Shown here in pieces: positions 55,777-64,000 of a stretch of 64,000 bases of DNA. The notes beneath the pieces are model-generated. The model was given only the letters and a program-made list of their open reading frames with translations, made no database searches and was not told the origin of the DNA. The translations under genes and the position numbers were made by a program. Within the stretch, counting starts at the first letter, position 1. The number at the start of each line of letters is the position of its first letter. The DNA is from Cognatilysobacter terrigena (lineage in GTDB: Bacteria; Pseudomonadota; Gammaproteobacteria; Xanthomonadales; Xanthomonadaceae), in the NCBI RefSeq assembly GCF_004361065.1, contig NZ_SELT01000011.1, positions 1-64,000 on the forward strand. Direction: 5' to 3'.

Positions 55777-57153
55777 ATGCCCCTGCATCAATCTGTCCTC
55801 GAGCTGATCGGCGCGACGCCGGTCATCAAGGCCCAGCGCCTCGACACAGGCGTCTGCGAGCTCTACCTCAAGCTCGAAAGCCAGAACCCCGGTGGATCGA
55901 TCAAGGACCGCATCGGCCTCGCCATGATCGAGGCCGCCGAGAAGCGCGGTGACATCAAGCCCGGCGACACGCTCGTCGAGGGCACCGCCGGCAACACCGG
56001 CATCGGCCTTGCGCTGGTCGCGCAGCAGAAGGGCTACAAGCTCATCCTCGTCGTGCCCGACAAGATGAGCCGCGAGAAGATCTTCAACCTCAAGGCGATG
56101 GGCGCGCAGGTGGTGCTGACGCGCAGCGACGTCGCCAAAGGCCATCCCGACTACTACCAGGACATGGCCGCGCGCATCGCCGCGGAAACGCCGGGCGCGT
56201 ACTTCATCAACCAGTTCGGCAACCCCGATAACCCGGCTGCGCACGAGTTCGGCACCGGCCCGGAAATCCTCGCGCAGATGGCCGAGGTCGGCGGTGTCGA
56301 CGCGATCGTGTTCGGTTGCGGCAGCTCCGGAACGATGACCGGCCTCTCGCGTTGCTTCGCCGAGAAGTCGCCGCATACCGAACTCGTGCTCGCCGATCCG
56401 GTGGGTTCGATCCTCGAGGAATACATCAATCGCGGCACGCTGTCGGAGAAGTCGGGCAGCTGGATGGTCGAAGGCATCGGCGAGGACTTCCTGCCGCCGA
56501 TTTCCGATTTCACCCGCGTCAAGAAGGCCTACGCGATCGCCGATCGCGAGAGCTTCCTCACCGCGCGCGAACTGCTGGAAAAAGAGGGAATTCTGGGCGG
56601 TTCGTCGACCGGCACGCTGCTCGCCGCCGCGCTGCGGTACTGCCGCGAGCAGACCACGCCGAAGAAGGTGCTGGTGTTCGTCTGCGACACGGGCAACAAG
56701 TACCTGTCGAAGATGTACAACGACTACTGGATGCTCGACAACGGCTTCATCCAGCGCGAGCAGCACGGCGACCTGCGTGACCTCATCCTGCGTCCGTACT
56801 CGCAGCGCGACACCGTGGTCGTCGGTCCGAAGGACCTGCTGGTCACTGCGTACCAACGCATGAAGCTCTACGACGTCTCGCAGCTTCCGGTGATGGACGG
56901 CGACGAGCTCGTCGGCATCGTCGACGAATCCGACGTGCTGCTGCATGTCTACGGCGACGAACAGCGCTTCCGTGACCCCGTATCGACCGCGATGGTCAGC
57001 AAGCTCGACAAGGTCGACGTGCGGTCGCCCATCGAAGCGCTGCTGCCTGTCTTCGACCGCGGGCATGTTGCGATCATCAGCGACGGGCAGCGCTTCCTCG
57101 GGCTGATCACGCGGATCGATCTGCTGAATTACCTGCGTCGCCGCGTCCAGTAA
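55777..57153 (+). CDS. Cystathionine beta-synthase
   Basis: 458 residues. PLP domain: PLP-Lys43 in NPGGSIKDRIG, GTAGNTGIGLAL near 70, FGCGSSGTMTGLSR near 178 and VEGIGEDFLPPISD near 228. C-terminal pair of CBS domains (about 335-390 and 400-455, DVSQLPVMDGDELVG and GHVAIISDGQRFLG) that bind adenosyl ligands. It joins serine and homocysteine to make cystathionine. A TAGAAT -10 lies at 55742-55747. The following gene, metB, runs the other trans-sulfuration step. Confidence 0.94.
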   Translation: MPLHQSVLELIGATPVIKAQRLDTGVCELYLKLESQNPGGSIKDRIGLAMIEAAEKRGDIKPGDTLVEGTAGNTGIGLALVAQQKGYKLILVVPDKMSREKIFNLKAMGAQVVLTRSDVAKGHPDYYQDMAARIAAETPGAYFINQFGNPDNPAAHEFGTGPEILAQMAEVGGVDAIVFGCGSSGTMTGLSRCFAEKSPHTELVLADPVGSILEEYINRGTLSEKSGSWMVEGIGEDFLPPISDFTRVKKAYAIADRESFLTARELLEKEGILGGSSTGTLLAAALRYCREQTTPKKVLVFVCDTGNKYLSKMYNDYWMLDNGFIQREQHGDLRDLILRPYSQRDTVVVGPKDLLVTAYQRMKLYDVSQLPVMDGDELVGIVDESDVLLHVYGDEQRFRDPVSTAMVSKLDKVDVRSPIEALLPVFDRGHVAIISDGQRFLGLITRIDLLNYLRRRVQ

Positions 57154-57247
57154 TCACGCGGGTCGTCGGTCGGAGTCGGCCATCGTTTCGGCGTGCCCGA
57201 AGTGCGCCGAACGCCTTGAAACTGAACGCTTTAGGCCTGCGGCGCGA

Positions 57248-57256
57248 TGCTAAAAT
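57248..57256 (+). promoter_or_regulatory. Extended -10 promoter element of metB
   Basis: TGCTAAAAT, the extended -10 form, 30 bases before the chosen metB ATG. It overlaps an earlier in-frame ATG, which therefore cannot be the start for this promoter. Confidence 0.55.
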
Positions 57257-57285
57257 CCGCGGCCGCCAAGAAGGACCCCGGGTCG

Positions 57286-58449
57286 ATGCAGAACGAGAGC
57301 AAGCCCCACGGGCTCGGCACGCTGGCCATCCACGCCGGCCAGTCGCCCGACCCGAGCACCGGCGCCGTGATGACGCCGATCTACGCGACGTCCACCTACG
57401 TGCAGTCGAGCCCTGGCGAGCACCAAGGCTTCGAGTACTCGCGCAGCCACAACCCGACCCGCTTTGCGTACGAGCGTTGCGTCGCGGCGCTGGAAGGCGG
57501 CACGCGCGGCTTCGCGTTCGCGTCGGGTCTCGCCGCGACGTCGACCATCCTCGAGCTGCTCGATTCCGGCAGCCACGTGATCGCGATGGACGATGTCTAC
57601 GGCGGCACGTATCGCCTGTTCGAGCGCGTGCGTCGCCGCAGCGCGAACCTCGATTTCAGCTGGGTCGACCTCACCGATGCCGCCGCGTTCGAAGCCGCCA
57701 TTCGGCCGGAAACGCGCATGGTCTGGATCGAGACGCCCACCAACCCGCTGCTCAAGCTCGTCGACATCGAGCAGATCGCCGCCATCGCCCGCAAGCGCGG
57801 CCTGATCGTGGTCGTCGACAACACCTTCTGCTCGCCGATGATCCAGCGCCCGCTTTCGCTCGGTGCCCACATCGTCATGCATTCGGCGACCAAGTACCTC
57901 AACGGCCACTCCGACATCGTCGGCGGCATGGCGGTTGTAGGCGACGATGCGGAACTCGCCGACAAGATGGCGTTTCTTCAGAACGCGGTCGGCGGCGTGC
58001 AGGGGCCGTTCGACAGCTTCCTTGCATTGCGCGGGTTGAAGACGCTGCACCTCCGGATGAAGGCGCATTGCGAGAACGCGATGGCGCTCGCCGAATGGCT
58101 GCAGTCGCATCCGGCGATCGAGCGCGTGATCTATCCGGGGCTGGCGTCGCATCCGCAGCACGAGCTCGCGAAGCGCCAGATGGATGGCTTCGGCGGAATG
58201 GTCACCATCTTCGTGAAGGGCGGCCTCGACGCAGCGAAGCGATTCTGCGAACGCACCGAACTGTTCGCGCTCGCCGAGTCCCTCGGCGGCGTCGAGAGTC
58301 TCGTCAACCATCCCGCGAGCATGACGCATGCGTCGGTGCCGCCGGAGCGGCGCGCGCAGCTCGGGTTGTTCGACAACTTGGTGCGGTTGAGTGTCGGGGT
58401 CGAGGATCTTGGCGACCTGCGACGGGACATTGAACAGGCGCTTCAATGA
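57286..58449 (+). CDS. metB: Cystathionine gamma-synthase / gamma-lyase
   Basis: 387 residues, PLP fold type I trans-sulfuration enzyme. PLP-Lys203 in HSATKYLNGHSDIVGG; substrate-site segments YSRSHNPTRFAYE, AFASGLAA and NHPASMTHASVPP. Sequence alone does not separate synthase from lyase. In Xanthomonas this gene forms one border of the LPS locus, as here: the last four bases overlap wzm (ATGA). ATG at 57286 is used, not the one 13 codons upstream inside the promoter. Confidence 0.93.
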   Translation: MQNESKPHGLGTLAIHAGQSPDPSTGAVMTPIYATSTYVQSSPGEHQGFEYSRSHNPTRFAYERCVAALEGGTRGFAFASGLAATSTILELLDSGSHVIAMDDVYGGTYRLFERVRRRSANLDFSWVDLTDAAAFEAAIRPETRMVWIETPTNPLLKLVDIEQIAAIARKRGLIVVVDNTFCSPMIQRPLSLGAHIVMHSATKYLNGHSDIVGGMAVVGDDAELADKMAFLQNAVGGVQGPFDSFLALRGLKTLHLRMKAHCENAMALAEWLQSHPAIERVIYPGLASHPQHELAKRQMDGFGGMVTIFVKGGLDAAKRFCERTELFALAESLGGVESLVNHPASMTHASVPPERRAQLGLFDNLVRLSVGVEDLGDLRRDIEQALQ

Positions 58450-59297
58450 CTGCTCCGGCCCTACACAGCAGCATACGCGGCTACCCCACGAGCCCAGGCA
58501 GCCTCCTCGCCGGTTTCGTGCACGATCGCCGATTGATCGGCCAACTCACGCAACGGGAAGTGGTGGGGCGCTATCGCGGTTCCATGATGGGGGTGGCATG
58601 GTCGTTCCTGCATCCCTTGCTGATGCTGGCTGTCTATACGTTCGTCTTCAGCGTTGTGTTTCGGGCGCGCTGGCCGGGCGTGATGGCGGAGCAGGGGCGG
58701 GCGCGGTTCGCGCTGATGCTTTTCATCGGCGTCATCGCACACGGTTTGGTGGCCGAGGCGATTACCAAGGCGCCCGCGTTGATTGTTGGCAACGCCAGCT
58801 ACGTGAAGAAGGTCGTCTTTCCACTTGAAGCGCTGGTCTGGAGTTTGGTCGGCTCCGCGACGTTCCATGCGGTCGTCAGCTTGAGCATTCTTCTCTTGGT
58901 CAAGTGGACTACTGAGCACTGGGTGCCCGTGACGGCATGGTGGTTGCCGGTAACACTGTTTCCGCTCGTCATGTTTTCTCTGGGGATCGCCTGGCTGTTT
59001 GCGGCACTAGGCGCTTTCCTGCGCGACATCGGTCAGCTTGCCGGTCTTCTCGCAACAATCCTGATGTTCATGGCGCCGGTGTTCTATCCGATCGCATCGC
59101 TGCCGGAGCCTTATCGCGCATGGATCCAGCTCAATCCCCTGACCGTCGCGATCGAGCAGAGCCGGCGCATCGTGTTCGACGGACTACCGCCGGATTTTAA
59201 GGCGCTAGGTATCTATTACATCGCGGCATTCTTGGCCATGGCGTGCGGCTACGCGGTCTTCCAGAAGTTGCGTCGGGGGTTCGCGGATGTCCTCTGA
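58446..59297 (+). CDS. wzm: LPS/O-antigen ABC transporter permease Wzm
   Basis: 283 residues, ABC-2 type permease with six helices. REVVGRYRGSMMGVAWSFLHPLLML at the start is the family signature, and AWIQLNPLTVAIEQSRRIVF near 240 is the usual end motif. With Wzt it exports an undecaprenyl-linked O-polysaccharide. Codon use is richer in A/T-ended codons than in metB just upstream (for example TTTAAGGCGCTAGG), in line with transferred DNA. The first codons overlap the metB stop. Confidence 0.93.
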   Translation: MTAPALHSSIRGYPTSPGSLLAGFVHDRRLIGQLTQREVVGRYRGSMMGVAWSFLHPLLMLAVYTFVFSVVFRARWPGVMAEQGRARFALMLFIGVIAHGLVAEAITKAPALIVGNASYVKKVVFPLEALVWSLVGSATFHAVVSLSILLLVKWTTEHWVPVTAWWLPVTLFPLVMFSLGIAWLFAALGAFLRDIGQLAGLLATILMFMAPVFYPIASLPEPYRAWIQLNPLTVAIEQSRRIVFDGLPPDFKALGIYYIAAFLAMACGYAVFQKLRRGFADVL

Positions 59298-60618
59298 CGA
59301 TGCGGTCGCTATCCGGGTCACTGATGTCGCTAAGTGCTACCCGCTTTACGACCGGCCTGAACACAGGTTGCGGCAGGCTGTCATGCCGCGTTTGCAGCGG
59401 CTGTTCGGTCTCAGAACGAAGTCCTATTTCCGCGAGTCATGGGCGTTGCGCGGCGTGTCATTCGAGATCGCGCGCGGCGAAACCGTGGGCATCATTGGAC
59501 GCAACGGCTCGGGGAAATCGACTCTGCTGCAGGCGATCTGCGGGACGCTGGTGCCCACCCGCGGCGACGTGCGCACCGGCGGCCGAATCGGCGCGCTGCT
59601 GGAGCTCGGCAGCGGTTTCAACCCGGAGTTCACTGGGCGTGAGAACGTTTACATGAACGCGGCGATTCTCGGCATGGAACGCGACGAGATCGATGCCAAG
59701 TTTCAGCGCATCGTGGACTTCGCTGATATTGGCGATTTCATCGACCAACCCGTGAAGACGTACTCGAGCGGAATGTACGTGCGACTCGCGTTCGCGGTGA
59801 TCGCGCACGCCGAGGCCGACATCCTCGTCGTCGACGAGGCGCTGTCAGTAGGCGACGTCTTTTTTGCCCAGAAGTGCATGCGGTTCCTTCGCGATTTCCA
59901 GCAGAACGGGACCGTGCTGTTCGTGAGTCACGATGCATCGGCCGTGATAAATCTTTGCGATCGGGCGATCTGGCTCGACAAAGGCGAGCTGCGACTCGAC
60001 GGTCCCGCGAAGACGGTATGCGAGGCATACCACGCCAGTGTCTACGGCCACGCGGTACACGCGCCGGTCGCGGTGCGCACCGACCGCGACACACCGGCCG
60101 ACGCTTGCGTGGACGTCGATGAAAGCAGTTTCAGAGTCCTACCGTTCGATCGGAATGCGGCATCGTTCGGCGATGGGGGTGCTGCAATCACGGAGGTCGT
60201 GTTCGAAAGCGCGTCCGGTGCGCCTCTGTCACAGTTCGAGGGCGGAGAACTCGTCCGTCTCAAGGTCATTGCGCGGATCGAGCGCGACGTTCGGAGTCCG
60301 ATCGTCGGCTACTTCATCAAGGACAGGCTCGGCCAGCAGATTCTCGGCCGTCACACGTATCTCGATGAAGCGCCGCCGCCCGCGCGCCCGGGTGACATCG
60401 TCGAGGCCGTGTTCGAGTTCCGGATGCCATGCCTACCGCGCGGGCGTTACACCGTCGACGTTGCATTGGCCGACGGCACCCACCATGACCACGTGCAGGC
60501 CGTGTGGATGTACGACGTTCTGGCGTTGGAATCGGTTCCGTCGACGGTGACGATCGGTCTCGTCGGCCTTCCCTACCGTTCGATCACACTTGACGTTCGC
60601 GCCGCGAGCGCTGTCTAG
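59287..60618 (+). CDS. wzt: LPS/O-antigen ABC transporter ATP-binding protein Wzt
   Basis: 443 residues. ATPase domain: Walker A GRNGSGKST at 71-79, signature YSSGM at 159-163, Walker B ILVVDEAL at 179-186, followed by SHD switch. The N-terminal part before Walker A is 70 residues, typical for Wzt. A C-terminal carbohydrate-binding beta domain (about 290-440) reads VGYFIKDRLGQQILGRHTYL, which recognises the O-polysaccharide end. It overlaps wzm by 11 bases. Confidence 0.94.
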   Translation: MSSDDAVAIRVTDVAKCYPLYDRPEHRLRQAVMPRLQRLFGLRTKSYFRESWALRGVSFEIARGETVGIIGRNGSGKSTLLQAICGTLVPTRGDVRTGGRIGALLELGSGFNPEFTGRENVYMNAAILGMERDEIDAKFQRIVDFADIGDFIDQPVKTYSSGMYVRLAFAVIAHAEADILVVDEALSVGDVFFAQKCMRFLRDFQQNGTVLFVSHDASAVINLCDRAIWLDKGELRLDGPAKTVCEAYHASVYGHAVHAPVAVRTDRDTPADACVDVDESSFRVLPFDRNAASFGDGGAAITEVVFESASGAPLSQFEGGELVRLKVIARIERDVRSPIVGYFIKDRLGQQILGRHTYLDEAPPPARPGDIVEAVFEFRMPCLPRGRYTVDVALADGTHHDHVQAVWMYDVLALESVPSTVTIGLVGLPYRSITLDVRAASAV

Positions 60619-60637
60619 CCACCCTTCGAGGCGCCCC

Positions 60638-61231
60638 ATGCACGCCAGTTCCTACGAGCATATGCGGCGACTTGTCGACGCCCATCTGCAGCCGTCGAGT
60701 CCTTTGGCCGTCGTCGACATAGGGTCGTACGACGTCAATGGATCGTATCGAACGCTGTTCACCGACCCGGCATGGCGCTACACCGGCGTCGACCTCGAGT
60801 CCGGCCCTGGGGTCGACGTCGTTCTGCACAGCCCGTATCGATTGCCGTTCGCCACCAGTTCGGTCGACTTGGTCGTGTCCGGGCAAGCATTCGAGCACGT
60901 GGAATTCTTCTGGCTGAGCTGGCTCGAGATGCTGCGTGTACTCAAGCCTGGCGGTCGTGTGTTTCTCATTGCGCCGTCCCGCGGGCCGGAACACCGGTAT
61001 CCGCAGGATTGCTGGAGGTTCTATCCCGACGGATATCGTGCGCTTGCCAAGTTTGGGAGCTGCGATCTCCTCCAGGTCAGCACCGACTGGGAGCCGGACT
61101 CCGATCCCGGCAGCGCGGCGTGGGGTGACACCGTCGGCGTTTTCGTGAAGCGCCCGCTGCGTCCACGCGAGTACGCGTTCCAGACTGCGATGCGCCTGGC
61201 CGGACGGCTGATACCTGGAGGCGGCCGATGA
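60638..61231 (+). CDS. SAM-dependent class I methyltransferase
   Basis: 197 residues. SAM-binding opening AVVDIGSYDVNGSYRTLF and YTGVDLESGPGVDVVLHSP, then the acidic LVVSGQAFEHVEFFW and LKPGGRVFLIAPSRG. This Methyltransf_11-type fold often caps or decorates O-antigen sugars. Start at 60638 (MHASSYEHMRR) is the first ATG after the wzt stop. Its stop overlaps the next gene (ATGA). Target sugar unknown. Confidence 0.85.
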   Translation: MHASSYEHMRRLVDAHLQPSSPLAVVDIGSYDVNGSYRTLFTDPAWRYTGVDLESGPGVDVVLHSPYRLPFATSSVDLVVSGQAFEHVEFFWLSWLEMLRVLKPGGRVFLIAPSRGPEHRYPQDCWRFYPDGYRALAKFGSCDLLQVSTDWEPDSDPGSAAWGDTVGVFVKRPLRPREYAFQTAMRLAGRLIPGGGR

Positions 61232-62736
61232 TCTTCAGGCCCAACGGTGGGATGACGCTGGTGCCCGACCGCGTGCCTCCGAGCGCGTGGACCGGTCACG
61301 TACCGTTCGCCGGTTGGATCGTGGAGGCCGCGCGGCCGCGGTCCATCGTCGAGTTGGGGACACACAACGGCACGTCGTACCTCGCACTCTGCCAGGCGGT
61401 CGCGCGCCTGCAGCTCGACTGCCGATGCGCCGCGGTCGACACCTGGCAGGGCGACGATCATGCCGGCCATTACGGCGAGGAGGTGTTCGCGACTCTGTCG
61501 AGCTATCACGGCCCACGGTACGGCGCGTTCTCACAACTCCTGCGCATGACTTTCGACCAAGCGCTGCAGCAATTCGAGGACGGATCGGTAGACCTCCTGC
61601 ACATCGACGGTCTCCACACGTACGAGGCGGTCTCGCACGACTTCACAAGCTGGCTGCCCAAGCTCAGCCGACGGGGTGTCGTGCTGTTTCACGACACCCA
61701 AGTGCGGGAACGCAACTTCGGTGTGTGGAAGCTGTGGGGGGAGATCAGCTCACAATATCCGGCGTTCGAGTTCAGCCACACTCACGGGCTGGGCGTGCTT
61801 GCGGTCGGCGAGGAGGTCCCGGCGCCGGTGCGTTCACTTACATCCACCGCCGGCACGGCCGAGGGCGTGTTCGTCAACGACCTATTCGCCAGGTTGGGCG
61901 AAGCGGTGCGTTGCAGAGCTGAACTCGAGACATGTCGGGTGACGCTTGACGCGCGCGAGTCGGCTTTGGCCGAGTACGTGTCAGCACATGCAGGGTTGAC
62001 GCGACAGGTGCAAGAGCTCGAGTCGGCGGTTGCGGCGGCGTCGACGCGGGTGTCCGATGCGGAAGCTGCTGCCGCGTCGGCCCAGGCGGCGAACGCCGCG
62101 AATGGAGACATTCGCGCCGCGATCGACGCGGGTTCCTCCGCCACTGCTGCCGGCCTGGTCGAACTGCGCGGCGCCAATGCAGACATTCGCGCCGCGATCG
62201 ATGCGGGTTCCGCCGCCACCGCTGCGGCCCTCTCGCAACTGCGCGACACCATGTCCGACGCGATGTCGCAGCTCAGCGAAGCGCTCAACGAGCGTGGGCA
62301 AGAGGTTGCGCGGCTTCGCGACGACATCGCCGAGGCCGAGCGTGCACGCGTGTCGCTGGAGGCGGCGCGCAGCGCCCAGGCAATCCAGCTGGACGACGCC
62401 CTTTCGCAGCTCGCACAGTCGCGCGCAGCGCATGCGGTGGTTGAGGAGCGTCTGCTCGTCGAGCAACGTCGTTATGGAGATTTGGCGGACGAAATGTCAC
62501 GTATCGAGGAACTGCTGCTCGCGTGGAGCGAGCCGTCAGGCGCTACCGATGGCGTGACAGCGGCGTCAACTTCTAGCCGGATCGATCTGCAATTCGCGTT
62601 GCTTCGAGCTGAAGCCGCTGACTGCCGCGAACGGGTGCAGGCCCTCGACGCCCAGCTGCAGGTCATCCAAAAGTCGAGGAGTTGGCGTTGGACAGGTTTT
62701 TTGCGTCACGTCAATCGCATGATTCAGGGAAATTGA
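61228..62736 (+). CDS. Methyltransferase-coiled-coil fusion protein of the LPS locus
   Basis: 502 residues. Residues about 30-205 form a Methyltransf_24-type SAM domain (IVELGTHNGTSYLALCQAV, AVDTWQGDDHAGHYG, LLHIDGLHTYEAVSHDF, VVLFHDTQ). From 220 to 480 it is almost only coiled-coil rich in Ala, Glu, Gln and Arg, with two tandem 25-residue units near 292-341. The end has KSRSWRWTGFLRH, a motif found at the end of many LPS glycosyltransferases. The coiled-coil may hold a Wzt-linked capping complex or measure chain length, as WbdD does; that is an analogy from the layout. Confidence 0.8.
   Translation: MIFRPNGGMTLVPDRVPPSAWTGHVPFAGWIVEAARPRSIVELGTHNGTSYLALCQAVARLQLDCRCAAVDTWQGDDHAGHYGEEVFATLSSYHGPRYGAFSQLLRMTFDQALQQFEDGSVDLLHIDGLHTYEAVSHDFTSWLPKLSRRGVVLFHDTQVRERNFGVWKLWGEISSQYPAFEFSHTHGLGVLAVGEEVPAPVRSLTSTAGTAEGVFVNDLFARLGEAVRCRAELETCRVTLDARESALAEYVSAHAGLTRQVQELESAVAAASTRVSDAEAAAASAQAANAANGDIRAAIDAGSSATAAGLVELRGANADIRAAIDAGSAATAAALSQLRDTMSDAMSQLSEALNERGQEVARLRDDIAEAERARVSLEAARSAQAIQLDDALSQLAQSRAAHAVVEERLLVEQRRYGDLADEMSRIEELLLAWSEPSGATDGVTAASTSSRIDLQFALLRAEAADCRERVQALDAQLQVIQKSRSWRWTGFLRHVNRMIQGN
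62101..62250 (+). repeat. Two tandem 75-bp in-frame repeats
   Basis: Copies 62101-62175 and 62176-62250 begin with AAT and GACATTCGCGCCGCGATCGA and code for NxDIRAAIDAGSxATAA segments. Most differences are at third positions and the last few codons diverge. They lie in the coiled-coil part of the methyltransferase fusion protein. Confidence 0.85.
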
Positions 62737-62738
62737 GC

Positions 62739-64000
62739 ATGATGGGAGTCAAAGCCAACATCGGGCGCGCGTTGCGGGCGCTTTACCTCGCGCTGCCTGT
62801 CGGCTGGGATGCCCGACTTGCCTTTAAGGCGTTCGTGTTCCGCAACTTTCCGGGAGTGTTCGCACGTACGAACAGCTACCGACGCTGGCGCGCGTTCCAA
62901 GCGCCGTCGCGTGACGCCGCCGCACCGTTCGTCGCAAGCGCAGGTCCGAGGGTGGAGTCGCCTGAACCGAGGCTGCTTCCGCCCGCGCCGTCGCCATCGG
63001 CGAGTGCCGAGCGCTACATTCGCGACCTCGTCGGCTACAGCGTATCGGGCCGTGCGCCGTCTTACGTGCCACTGGACGACACCCTCACCGCGCCGGTCGC
63101 GTGCAAGGCGAAGGCGATCGCGTTCTATCTGCCGCAATTCCATCCGATCGCTGAGAACGACGAATGGTGGGGGCGCGGGTTTACCGAATGGACCAACGTA
63201 TCGCGTGCTGTGCCCCAGTTCGTCGGCCACTACCAGCCCCGTCTGCCGGGTGAACTGGGCTTCTACGACCTGCGGCTGATTGACGTGATGCGTCGTCAAG
63301 TCGACCTAGCGCGCCTTTTTGGCGTCCACGGGTTCTGCTTCCATCATTACTGGTTCAATGGACGCCGTTTGCTGGAACGTCCGGTCGATCAGTTCGTTGC
63401 GAGCGACATCGATTTCCCGTTCTGTCTGAGCTGGGCCAACGAGAACTGGACGCGTCGCTGGGACGGCGCCGAAAGCGACATTCTGCTGGGCCAAACCTAC
63501 AACGACGACAACGACGAGGCATTCATTCGCGACCTCGTCCCGTACTTGCAGGATGCGCGATACATCCGCGTCGACGGAAGGCCGCTCATCATCGTTTACC
63601 GGCCTTCATTGTTGCCCGACTGCCGTCGCACACTTGAGCATTGGCGAACGTACTGTCGCGAGCACGGGATCGGTGAGATTTTGCTCGGAATGGTGCAGTT
63701 CGACGTCGACGATCCGCGCACGTATGGCTTCGATTTCGCTGTCGAGTTTCCACCGCATAAAGTCGCGCGCGGCCTGCCCTGCATCAACGACCGGCTGGAC
63801 GTCGTCAATTCCGAGTACGAGGGCTACGTCGTGGACTACGCCGACGTCGTTCGTTCGGCGGTCGGCCAGCCGGTGCCAGACTATCCACTTGTGCGCGGTG
63901 TTTTCCCGTCCTGGGACAACGAAGCGCGCAAGCCGGGTCGCGGATACACCTTTGCCCATTCGACCCCGGAAGCGTACGCGGGATGGCTGCGCGATGCTGT
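62739..64000 (+). CDS. WbsX-like glycosyltransferase/GH99-like protein (cut by right edge)
   Basis: At least 420 residues. An N-terminal part of about 110 residues of unknown type, then AIAFYLPQFHPIAENDEWWG, GFTEWTNVSRAVPQFVGHYQP, the segment GFCFHHYWFNGRRLLERPV and FCLSWANENWTRRWDG, which form the Glyco_tran_WbsX (glycoside hydrolase 99-like) domain found in O-antigen clusters, generally thought to transfer or trim mannose-type sugars. AGGGA lies before the ATG at 62739; an ATG follows at once at 62742. The gene is third in the LPS-region run after Wzt. No stop occurs before 64000. Confidence 0.9.
   Translation, partial: MMGVKANIGRALRALYLALPVGWDARLAFKAFVFRNFPGVFARTNSYRRWRAFQAPSRDAAAPFVASAGPRVESPEPRLLPPAPSPSASAERYIRDLVGYSVSGRAPSYVPLDDTLTAPVACKAKAIAFYLPQFHPIAENDEWWGRGFTEWTNVSRAVPQFVGHYQPRLPGELGFYDLRLIDVMRRQVDLARLFGVHGFCFHHYWFNGRRLLERPVDQFVASDIDFPFCLSWANENWTRRWDGAESDILLGQTYNDDNDEAFIRDLVPYLQDARYIRVDGRPLIIVYRPSLLPDCRRTLEHWRTYCREHGIGEILLGMVQFDVDDPRTYGFDFAVEFPPHKVARGLPCINDRLDVVNSEYEGYVVDYADVVRSAVGQPVPDYPLVRGVFPSWDNEARKPGRGYTFAHSTPEAYAGWLRDA

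Noticed and set aside
57247-57285. Earlier ATG of metB at 57247
   Set aside because: It lies upstream of, and overlaps, the extended -10 element TGCTAAAAT, so it could not be in the transcript from that promoter.

Overview
The window is high-GC, densely coded chromosomal DNA that fits the Gammaproteobacterial family Xanthomonadaceae (Lysobacteraceae), most like Lysobacter or a close relative. The family-level markers are a Clp-type CRP homologue, a tryptophan 2,3-dioxygenase that matches the Xanthomonas enzyme (His55 and His240 conserved), a plant-type glutamate-cysteine ligase, separate trpE and trpGDC units, and a cystathionine gamma-synthase gene directly followed by Wzm/Wzt LPS export genes, the known border of the variable LPS locus in Xanthomonas. 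I see no prophage, insertion sequence, CRISPR array or rRNA operon. One tRNA (Gln, anticodon CTG) is present.

Layout. 1-9 kb: three tandem DsbA-type oxidoreductases and a cytochrome c4 (minus strand), divergent engB, an OppA/VIT/OppB set without the rest of its ABC transporter, then gshA. 9-16 kb: a TPR membrane protein, an esterase-like hydrolase, a VOC protein and a branched-chain 2-oxoacid dehydrogenase operon (E1 alpha, E1 beta, an SH3-SH3-cupin protein, E2). 16-25 kb: a large secreted multidomain nuclease, kynA, a peptide transporter, a MarR regulator and the tyrosine genes hpd and hmgA with a readable promoter and operator. 25-34 kb: lipoprotein, cation antiporters (CaCA type and NhaA), small membrane proteins, purC, a J-domain protein, rpe preceded by a partial copy of its own 5' end, and trpE behind a Trp-rich leader peptide. 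34-41 kb: two low-complexity secreted proteins, a two-component system, and a molybdopterin oxidoreductase with FdhD. 41-49 kb: a second Trp-rich leader, an unknown 52-residue ORF, trpG-trpD-ABM-trpC-HAD, then clp, speD, coq7 and an Fe-S protein. 49-58 kb: rplM-rpsI, tRNA-Gln, a 2-oxoglutarate dioxygenase, a fumarylacetoacetate hydrolase family gene, maiA, pilU, an OmpA lipoprotein, a YdcH protein, cystathionine beta-synthase and metB. 58-64 kb: start of the LPS/O-antigen locus (wzm, wzt, two methyltransferase-type genes, a WbsX-like glycosyltransferase cut by the right edge).

Functional links. hpd, hmgA, the FAH-family gene and maiA together could cover tyrosine degradation to fumarate and acetoacetate, although they lie in two places 26 kb apart; kynA opens the tryptophan (kynurenine) branch. 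cbs and metB give trans-sulfuration chemistry beside the LPS locus. The most unusual regulatory feature is the pair of collinear control regions of trpE and trpGDC: both have a -10 box only 6-7 bases before the leader-peptide ATG, the same 16-base Trp-codon core, and the same TCCGAGGAA Shine-Dalgarno eight bases before a GTG start. The segment has evidently been duplicated, but in the second copy the leader stop codon is lost and the GTG opens a small unknown ORF instead of trpE.

All calls come from reading the sequence. No database search was possible, so product names rest on motifs and remembered family features.
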